Below the pieces are notes generated by a model, which made no database searches, was not told where the DNA came from, and saw only the letters and a program-made list of their open reading frames with translations. From the NCBI GenBank assembly GCA_023101725.1, contig JALJCO010003566.1:1-64000 (forward strand): a DNA stretch of 64,000 bases. Direction: 5' to 3'. This DNA is from Atherinomorus stipes. Taxonomy: Eukaryota; Chordata; Actinopteri; Atheriniformes; Atherinidae. Shown here piece after piece: positions 56,139 to 64,000 of this stretch (the first letter of the stretch is position 1; every line of letters begins with the position of its first letter). A program made the position numbers and the translations under genes.

Positions 56139-57156
56139 TGTTATGCTGATGATATTCAACTCTACATATCCACAAAATCCGTCGACCCCCAGACACAGAC
56201 GACTCTTTCAAACTGTCTCACTGATATTAGTCTCTGGATGCAACACAACTTTCTCAAACTTAACTCCAGCAAATCTGATGTTCTTATTATTGGTCCTGAT
56301 TCCCTCACCTCCTCAGTCAAAGATTTCCACCTCACAATAGGCAACTCCGTTCTGTCACCTTCCCCCACTGCCGCAACCTTGGTATTATTTTTGACTCCAA
56401 ACTCACCTTCACCCAACACGTTAAACATGTCACAAAAACAGCTTTCCACCATCTCAAAAACATTGCTCGCCTCCGCCCTCGCTTTCTTTCGCAGCAGCTG
56501 AAACCCTGATCCACGCCTTCATAACCTCCCGCATCGACTACTGCAACAGTATTCTTTATGGCACTTCCTCCAATCTCCTCAGTCGACTTCAGTATATTCA
56601 AAACTCCGCCGCTCGTCTTCTCACCCACACACGTTCTCGTGAACACATCACCCCTGTCCTCCAAAATCTTCACTGGCTCCCTGTCAAATTCCGCATTAAA
56701 TTCAAAATCCTTCTTCTCACCCACAAAGCTCTCCATAACCAAGCCCCCACCTACATAAAAGACATGCTTCACCCCTACACCCCCTTCCGCTCCCTCCGCT
56801 CATCAAATGCAAACCTCTTAATCATCCCCAGGACCAAGCGCCGAACCTTGGGTGACAGGGCCTTCTCAGTCGCCGCCCCCACCCTCTGGAACTCCCTCCC
56901 ACAGTTCATCCGAGACTCCAACGACCCAGCCACCTTTAAGTCACACCTAAAGACCTTCTTGTTTCAATCTGCCTTTAGCACACCCACTCAAACCTCCTGA
57001 CTACTGAATCAAACTTTTATCTGTTCTTAAATTAATTGCACGTTCCTGTGCTTTTTTGTGATTTTATCTTGTTTTACTGTTTTTACCTGACTTGTACAGC
57101 TGCTTTGAGATCTTTTAAAAGCGCTTTATAAATGAAATGTATTATTATTATTATTA
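56139..57156 (+). mobile_element. L2-type LINE, 5'-truncated, copy 1
   Basis: It starts right at the catalytic box (YADDIQLYIS, one shift) and runs to the end of ORF2. Legible across frames are LTDISLWMQHNFLKLNSSKSDVL, HAFITSRIDYCNSILYG, LQYIQNSAARLLTHTRSREHITP and, at 56764-57000, PYTPFRSLRSSNANLLIIPR and DRAFSVAAPTLWNSLPQFIRD. It ends gcgctttataaatgaaatg plus an (ATT)n tail. tttgc occurs on both sides. The left arm lacks it. Confidence 0.82.
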
Positions 57157-57619
57157 TTTGCACGCAGCAGATAGATACTCTTGGCAGTGTTTAACTAACT
57201 TCTGCTTGAGACTTCCTGTATGGATTATAGGTCATTGTAACTGCAGTTAGGTACTCTTGAATGAGAATGCCAGACCCGGGTTGAGCTGTGAATTTATGTG
57301 ATGATGCTGGACGGTGTGTGCCTACATCATGAAATCATGCCAGTCTCGTACTGTACCAGAATAACGCTGCTTCTGCCACAATTTCACATCACCTACGTTC
57401 CATCTGCACCAGAAAATCGTCAGTGTTTCCCCCACACAGGGTGAGCTGTGGTGCTGCACCATGGCTGAATTTATAGCGCCACGCCAACAAAATGCCGACA
57501 GTAATATTGTTTTACGGGGACAACGTGATTTTTATTGATTGAACTTGCGCTGCCGCCACAAAGCTGCAGTAGTAACTCTTTTGTTCGTGAATGCATCATG
57601 CAGAGAGCGACGCAAATGG

Positions 57620-59210
57620 GTAAACTAAGCCCCATCTCCATCCGTGGGTCTGGGTTGGGTCTGGCCAGGCCAAAACGGGTGGGTTTGGGTATGGATGTGT
57701 TGTGTTCCCACAGCAAACTGTACCCCTACTCTGGAGGCGGAGAATTAGCTGGACAGCGCTGCTACGTGATTGTGTGACGTCATCGCCATGCAACGCTGTT
57801 TAACCAAAACACACACCACATGTGACAGAAACAAAGGAGTCACCCCTGCTTTGTTCTTACGCTGGGTCACGCGGGAAATGACAGATTTTTCAACCAATCA
57901 GCGGATTGCTGTGTATTAGCTCCACCTCTTTGGTCCAGATCGGTTAGATCAGTACCCCTACCGAAGGGAACCAAAAAAGTAGGTCTTGTCAGATATAAGG
58001 GTAGTCGTCCCAGTTTTTATCTGTGGAGACTAGAATTGTCACGATACTAAAATTTCAAACTCGATATCGATATCTAAAAAAATATTCGATACTCGATACC
58101 ACTTTCGATTCTACAGGGGACAAAAAAAGAGACAAATACTTAAAAAAATAAGAAATATTTGAACTTGAAACTCTATCTTATGCTTGTTGAATAAAAGTGC
58201 AAATAAATGCAAAAAAATATACCCAAATATAATGCAATTTGACAATATTTTGAGGTTGTTTGAGGTATTATTTTTTTAATATGTAAAACATCCAAAATCT
58301 AAAAGTGACAATAGTAAAAAAATATATATAAATATCCTCAAACAACAGTTTTCTGAGGCAATGCAAAAAAAAAGAAACTGGTTTTGACTTTGTGCAAACT
58401 ATAATAATTGTAATAATAATAGCAACTATGACGCCACTTTTGGTTTGAGGTAAACACAAAAAAAATAGAACAATATTTTGAGGTATTGAACTATTCAAGT
58501 TGACAGCAACCAGTTGTGAATAGGACAGCAGTACTCGTTCTCTCACTCATCTTAAAAGTATTGGTGAAATGAAGGAGTTCTGCTGCAGATAATGTTCTAT
58601 AGAGACCTGCTGCCTCCTTCACCTGCATTATACAGCGATCATACACAGACGGCGAGAAATGTCAATATCATCCCAAGAAATTAGAGTGACACAGAAATGT
58701 TACCGGTGAACGCACCATACACATATTCCTTAAGGTCCAGGTTGGGAATGCGAACTAGCAGTGGCGCTAACCGTCACTAATAACGCATTTTTAAGTTACA
58801 TAATTAATGGGAGTTCGTTGGACTTCATTGCGACCGCTTTGACACACTGTTTACACACAGACCTGTCTACGTCTTTCGCCTTTCTTTCCTAGTCTGCTGC
58901 CTGTGAAATACTTCCAAAGAAGACTTTTTCCTTCTTCATTTTCTAATAAAACCATCCGGTCTGGACTTCCAGCAGCAGAAACATGAGCTGTCAGGCTCTC
59001 TGCCTGCCTGTCAGTCGGTCAGGCGCTGTTTACCTGCCGGCTGCTGCCTGTCGAGTGCGCGCACACTGTAGTATCGATACCATGGCAAATTAGTATCGTT
59101 GTCAATACTGCGTTTCAGTATCGATACTTTTCAGAGTATCGATATTTTTGACAACCCTAGTGGAGACACAAAAAAAACGTGGACCGATCCGGCCCTTCCC
59201 GACCCAGACC
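57620..59210. mobile_element. TIR element hosting a hAT element, right arm only
   Basis: Its outer parts ggtctgggttgggtctggcc (near 57650) and, inverted, ggtctgggtcgggaagggcc (near 59200) look like terminal repeats. The left arm continues without it near 20395. About 460 bp remain after removal of the nested hAT element. The exact ends are uncertain. Confidence 0.5.
58031..59159. mobile_element. hAT element, non-autonomous (1,129 bp)
   Basis: The ends TAGAATTGTCACGATAC and ...TTTTTGACAACCCTA lie between perfect 8-bp duplications gtggagac (58023-58030, 59160-59167). Subterminal sequence is rich in atcgatac repeats. No transposase domain was recognised. Confidence 0.88.
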
Positions 59211-59466
59211 TCCTGGTGGCTCTAGACCATCCAACAAGCTTTTTACATGTGGATTGGAGTCCAGAGAGGAAAACAGAGTTGGACCACAGGGTTCAGTTTT
59301 AGGTCCAACTCTGTTTTCAATTTATGGAAATGGTGAAAAAATCCCTGATGCCTGTACACATCATTACTGATAACGCTGTAGTTCACTCCCATGCAAAAAC
59401 TGTTCCAGCTGTGCTTGGGTTAGGGATGTAATGATTACCGGTAAAATGATTAATCGTGATAAAATT

Positions 59467-60460
59467 TTATTTTATTCCACACATAAAGAATATCACAAAA
59501 ATAGGGTTTTACCATCTAAAAAATATAGCCAGAGTCCGCCCCGTTCTCTCTCGGGCTAACACAGAGATGCTAATGCATGCTTTTATTACAAGCCGTATTG
59601 ACTACTGTAACAGCCTGCTTTCTGGTCTTCCCAAAAAGAACATCTCAGGTTTACAACTCTTGCAGAATTCAGCAGCACGTGTCCTGACGAAGACCAGGAG
59701 GTGGGCCCATATTACACCAGTTTTACGATCGCTGCATTGGCTCCCTGTGTGTTTCAGGATCGATTTTAAGGTTCTTTTAATGGTTTTTAAATGACTAAAT
59801 GGTCTTGGGCCTTCTTATCTCTCAGAACTGCTTTTACCCTATGAGCCCTCGCGGTCCCTGCGCTCCTCCGGTAGCCGGCTTTTAGTCATTCCCAAAGTCA
59901 GGACACAGACACATGGTGAGGCGTCGTTCCAATGGTACGGCCCTCGCCTGTGGAACAGTCTGCCGGAGAATCTCAGGGGCGCAGAGAATGTTCACATTCT
60001 TAAGAACAGGCTCAAGACCCACCTTTTTAGCTTGGCTTTCAGCTGATTTTTACTGTTTAAGTTGTAATTGGCTAATTTAATATTCTGTACAGGTTGTTTT
60101 TAAATAGCTTTTTATTGCTGTTTGGGCATTTTTAGATGTTTCTATTCAATGTTTTAATGCATTTCATGCATTCTTATTACTTTTATCATTATTACTTATT
60201 ACTTTTACTGTTCCTGGGTCCTTAGGTCTCTCCGGTGCTTTCCTCTCGGGGGCCGTCTGTCCGGGGTGGCATTGGCCAATTGGATGCAGTATCACTGGTG
60301 CCTTGGTGGGGGTTGGTCTTCCATCACACCTCCCCTGGGCACCTGGGCCGCTGCGGTTACGGTTGCTGTGCCGCCGCGGTGCAGACGGCTCCTCTGATGG
60401 GGTTCCCTCACTTTTTCCATCTGTACTCAGCCTCAGGTAGATTGATGTACAATTTTTTAT

Positions 60461-60491
<31 letters not shown>

Positions 60492-60617
60492 GCAGTGGGC
60501 GGGCGGGAATGTTTTTAAACTGTAAAGCGCTTTGAGTTGCGTAACCTGCTGGAAAAGCGCTTCATAAATAAAGACTGATTGATTGATTGATTGATTGAAT
60601 GATTGATTGATTGATTG
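59467..60617 (+). mobile_element. L2-type LINE, 5'-truncated, copy 2
   Basis: It encodes the end of ORF2: NIARVRPVLSRANTEMLMHAF, ITSRIDYCNSLLSGLPKK, LQLLQNSAARVLTKTRRWAH and RSLHWLPVCFRIDFKVLL, then beyond a stop GLGPSYLSELLLPYEPSRSLRSS and FQWYGPRLWNSLPENLRGAEN. The tail agcgcttcataaataaagac leads into (TGAT)n repeats. aaaatt on both sides (59461-59466, 60618-60623) is the target duplication. The left arm has the empty site near 20150. A run of about twenty G lies at 60470-60492. Confidence 0.85.
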
Positions 60618-60780
60618 AAAATTCCCAACAATTTGTAAAACTGTTCAGAATTCTAATTATTGTTAAAACCGTGACTGATTGCTGTGCTTTGAAAAACTTT
60701 AAGTAAAGCTGCTCATTGGCTGTAAAAAGAAGTAGCAGACCCAGTTTGCAACGTTTAATTTATGAAAACATGGCTGAAGG

Positions 60781-61265
60781 TAGGGCTGTTGCGATTGAGG
60801 AATTCCCCCTGCGGTGAGTCAAGGCGGCTCAATATTGCGATATGCAATATAATTGCGCACCCCCCCATGTATCTATTTTGGCAATGTCTTTGTTAATTGT
60901 TAAATTACCAAAGTCATGGCAACATTTCCTTTGAAACATGGCGGTTGCACATTAAAAAAAGTTATTAAAAAAAAAAAAGACATGTCAATTTTATAACGGT
61001 TTATTGAACGCAGGTCAAACGACAGTAACGGCAGATTTTACAGATTGTCTCTTTTAAATTGTCTGGCTCACCCTTTTCATTTGGCTGAAAGCCGAAATGC
61101 TCCCATAGGGGCAAAGTAACATTTAGTTTTGATGCCAGTGCAGCTGCAATTGTATCCTTCTCAACTGTTGTCCTGAGATGCGGTGATGGCGGTGGCCCAT
61201 CATGCAGCGCGGTGAGCTTCTTAATATTGCAATATTTCATTTTTGCGATTATTGTGACAGCCCTA
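60781..61265 (-). mobile_element. BED-finger hAT deletion derivative (485 bp)
   Basis: The ends TAGGGCTGTTGCG and ...TTGTGACAGCCCTA lie between gctgaagg (60773-60780) and gccgaagg (61266-61273). On the minus strand the interior encodes ALASKLNVTLPLWEHFGF, NEKGEPDN and TICKICRY, the first half of a BED zinc finger (aromatic WEHFGF plus the first two Cys). It is absent from the left arm near 19990-20003. It is the start of a hAT transposase gene with everything after the finger deleted. Confidence 0.8.
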
Positions 61266-62190
61266 GCCGAAGGCAACAGAGCCGCCCGTGTGGACAGTTC
61301 TCTGGAGAATTTTCTCCCTTTAAAAAGCACAAAGTAGACTTCTAGACCCATTTTGGATGTTTTTAATGATACTGGGGGGTGATTTCAATTATACCCTAAT
61401 AATGGTAACTGATCATTTTTGTCACAATAACTGTGATATGAAATTTTCATATCGTTGCATCCCCAGCTTGGTTGTCTACAGTCTGCCTTTGACAGTATTC
61501 AGTCTGATTTCCTTCAGCTGAAATTAGTCCTAAACCCTGCTGAGACAAATGTAATGCTGTTTTCTGACAAAAAGAAAGTTAATCTTCCTCCATCGTAACA
61601 GTGGCAGGTATACCAATAAAGTCTGCTAAAACATACCAGTATCTTGGCATAGAGATTGATAAGAAGCTTTCATTTAAGCGGCTTATTGAAAATGTTGTTA
61701 AAAAGTTGAAAATAAAACTAGGCTTTCTTTTAAAAAATGGATCATGTTTTTCTTTCAGTGCTAGAAAGCATCTTGTTTTAACGATCTTCTTGCCCCTGCT
61801 AGATTATTGTGATGTTGTTTATTCTAATGCACCTGTCACCATACGTTGGATGCTGTTTATCATGGAGCACTAAGGTTCATAACAGGATGTAAATCTCTCA
61901 CTCACCACTGTCATTGATATTCAAAGGTGAGCTTGCCATCATTGTCAGTTTGTAGCATTTAGCGCTTCATCACCCATTAGTATAAAAAAAAAAATGGACA
62001 TGTATGTTTGGGTTTTTTAAAATTCCTGCCTCGAGTCTCTTTAACCGAGTCAATCCCCTTAGTTGCTTGTTTTGTTGCTGTTTTGTAATTTTTGTTAATT
62101 TTTTATCAAGCAGGTCTCTCTTTCAAATGAGATCTTGGATCTCAATGAGACAACCTGTATAAATAAAGGCGAAAAAAATGGTAGCTGCTG

Positions 62191-62577
62191 AACGTTGCTT
62201 TACATTTACAAGTTAATGCAAACGTGATGCTGATGCTACATAGGCTGATGAAGTTGATACTGGTTAGCTTAAACAGTGCAGGTTTATCATCCATGGACAG
62301 CGCGTTGATAACACCCCCTTTCCCCCACCCTTGTCATATTTTGGGGTCAGATATTTTGTGTGAGATGGTTCCAGGATGAAGTCATGATGAGGTGGGATCA
62401 GTTTCAAATTAAAGGTGAAAGCTGCACTCAGCTGTTCATCTTCATCCTTCTGGAGACTCAGACAACCAGCAGCTCTGTCGGGGTTGAAGCCGCATGTTGT
62501 CTGCTGGTTACAGTGTGCGCACCTGCGTGTGCACGTTTGCACCTGTGTGTACGTATGTACATGTTTGCGTGTGCGGT
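62191..62577. other. Arm sequence without recognised gene
   Basis: It pairs with 18690-19080. The frames seen on both strands lack a known domain. Confidence 0.4.
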
Positions 62578-62878
62578 AGGGCTGGGAAAAAAAATCGATA
62601 CACTGAAATATCGCAATATTTTTATATGCTGATATGTATATGTAAAATGTGGTATCGATCTATTTTGCTAATTAAATCTTGCGAGATTTTGTTGTTCAGT
62701 CAAGAAATCTCGTGGCTTTTCGTGAAATCTTGCGAGATTTCACAGTTTTCTTACGAAATCTCGCGAGATTTCATTGGTCAAATAGATAAATATTGCATTT
62801 TTTTTAAATCTCTATATGAAATCTGCATATGAAAATACTGCAATATTTTAGTGTATTGATTTTTTTTCCCCCAGCCCT
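62578..62878. mobile_element. Palindromic MITE with CTCGCGAG-type motifs, copy 2
   Basis: Right-arm counterpart of 18370-18689. Its middle has the best-preserved motif, aatctcgcgagattt at 62757-62771, besides tcttgcgagatttt and tcgtgaaatcttgcgag. Confidence 0.75.
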
Positions 62879-64000
62879 CGTTTCTGGCATCGGGATGAAG
62901 CTTTGTTGTGTGCAGTACAGAAATCATGTAAACAAAAATGAGGAGTCCTGGTGGAAACCAGATAAATAACAGACTGTTTAGTTTTTCCTACAAGGACCAA
63001 GAGGAAACCTGTTCTAGAGGAAACTTCAGGGTTCTGGCCTCAGGTTGCATCTTGTTGTTGTAGATGAAACAGCTGCTCATATTTATGTTATCACGTCATA
63101 ATTCTCCACCTGAACTAGAAAATGTATTTTGGTACAAACACTGAACAGAAGCTGGAATGTAAAATATTAAATCTCAAACCAAATCACAATATTGGTCAGA
63201 AAAATGGCAATTAGATTTTTCCCCCTCATATTGTTCTGGCTGAGATTTAACGGTGTCCCACATATATGTGCAAACTACAAGCTGGTGGAATCCAGAGCAA
63301 ATGTACTGAGGCACATAGTGAATTTTTACTGGTATTCTTTGTTCCCACAATGTTGTTCTTGTGAGTAGCTGTTAGCATAAGAGTGTTACTGGTCATGACC
63401 TAAGGTATATTTCTATAAACCTTGCCTTTTTGTTAAAAAAATGTTTAATTTCTTCCCAGCTTATCTGAATCCTGTTTTACGGTTAAAGCAACCCTTACTG
63501 ATCTTTCATTTCAGAAAGCACAGCAACATTGTTTAAATATTAACAGTCCCACTTCAATCCGAAGACTCACCCCCCATTCCCTTCGCCTCCTAATGCGGAA
63601 GCAAAGGACTGACAGGCAGGTCCCTTGGCCAGTCCTAGGCGTGGGTCCCACTGCAAGGATTGGTTGGAGTTTTCATTGAAAATTTAGAGGTTGGAATGTT
63701 ATCTTTGTTTAATGGTTGGTCATTGATAGCATTTTACTCGATAAAAAAATCATGCAACGTCTGTAAGGGTTGCTTTAAGCAAGTTAAAGATGTGTCGCTG
63801 GTTACATCCTGAAGTAGCCACAAGGTTTTAAAACGCTCTTGGAAGTTAAAAAGTCCAAGGTGTTGAAATTGACCCCAGAATTCCTGAATATACTCTGTTT
63901 TTGATTTTACAAGTTCAAAGTTCAGCCCCCACCCCACAGTCAACCATTTCATAGCACCACAGCTACAAAAAATTCTCTGGGAAACACTGAAAATCGCCCG
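62879..64000. other. Arm sequence without recognised gene, to the window end
   Basis: It pairs with 16001-18369 minus the TTAA element. Nothing coding was recognised. Confidence 0.4.

Larger units (their letters stand above)
59421..61465. mobile_element. hAT MITE, right-arm copy, enlarged by two insertions
   Basis: Same element as 19801-20194, flanked by gcttgggt (59413-59420) and gcttggtt (61466-61473). It has grown from 394 bp to 2 kb by an L2-type LINE and a BED-hAT element. Confidence 0.8.
59215..62190 (+). mobile_element. Rex1-like LINE, right-arm copy, with nested insertions
   Basis: Counterpart of 19090-20395, with the same coding remnants in the plus direction: GPQGSVLGPTLFSIY near 59285-59330, then from 61470 LQSAFDSIQSDFLQLKLVLNPAET, and at 61601-61873 TYQYLGIEIDKKLSFK ... 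FLPLLDYCDVVYSNAP. The tail ggatctcaatgagacaacctg follows near 62140-62165. Stops match those of the left copy, so it was dead before the duplication. Confidence 0.7.
46429..64000 (-). repeat. Right arm of the giant inverted duplication (runs off the window)
   Basis: Reverse complement of the left arm, starting at the inner end with ccttggtcctttttgttagagagtgg, which pairs with 35890-35938. The order of shared blocks is preserved along its whole length. It lacks L1-A, the foldback element, element A and the TTAA element; it has its own LINEs, hAT elements and a solo LTR. The last bases of the window still match the left arm at 16001. Confidence 0.9.

Noticed and set aside
60235..60525. A 96-codon frame near the L2 LINE tail
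   Set aside because: It lies in the LINE 3' region and ends in a G-run-coded Gly stretch; no homology recognised.

Overview
The window looks like gene-poor, repeat-packed nuclear DNA of a teleost fish. The pointers are N-terminal exons of the fish-specific NLR (NACHT/LRR, NLRC3/NLRP12-like) family, a C2H2 zinc-finger gene with fish-type spacing, and a repeat population typical of ray-finned fish: Tx1-group L1, Rex1/CR1/L2-type and I/Nimb-type LINEs, tRNA-headed SINEs, Tc1, hAT, PIF/Harbinger and ISL2EU-like elements. No complete ordinary host gene was found. No tRNA, rRNA or CRISPR array was recognised.

Layout. 1-1.9 kb: broken NLR N-terminal exon cluster (locus 1, minus strand). 2.3-7.2 kb: MITEs, a Tc1 scrap and a minus-strand LINE carrying a SINE. 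8.3-9.4 kb: a C2H2 zinc-finger gene split by homopolymer frameshifts. 9.5-11.9 kb: a LINE remnant holding a 1.38-kb hAT element and a SINE. 12.6-15.8 kb: a decayed PIF/Harbinger element with a transposase (plus) and a MADF/Myb-like protein (minus).

From about 16.0 kb to the window end the sequence is one very large inverted duplication. The left arm (16.0-35.94 kb) reappears as reverse complement in the right arm (46.43-64.0 kb, running off the window). Between them lies a 10.5-kb spacer (35.94-46.43 kb). Shared content of the arms, outside to inside: a Rex1-like LINE with a hAT MITE, a Tc1 element, and an NLR N-terminal exon cluster (loci 2 and 3). Each arm also has private insertions, and the other arm often shows the empty site. 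Left-arm private: a TTAA MITE, a 1.14-kb foldback element, a 2.4-kb AGGCGC element and a full-length L1 (27.0-33.3 kb). Right-arm private: two L2-type LINEs, three hAT elements, a solo LTR and an I/Nimb LINE.

The spacer carries a Tx1-group L1 with both ORFs open (273 and 1,234 codons), which makes it the best candidate for a recently active element. Next to it is a deletion derivative of an ISL2EU-like element that keeps pieces of its DDE transposase and of its YqaJ-type partner.

Of the three NLR clusters only locus 3 (47.4-50.3 kb, plus strand) can be spliced in frame. Its three coding exons are joined in phase 2 and give about 290 residues dominated by 24 copies of an 8-residue PGPEVKAE repeat. 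No FISNA, NACHT or LRR exon follows. Loci 1 and 2 are pseudogenes.
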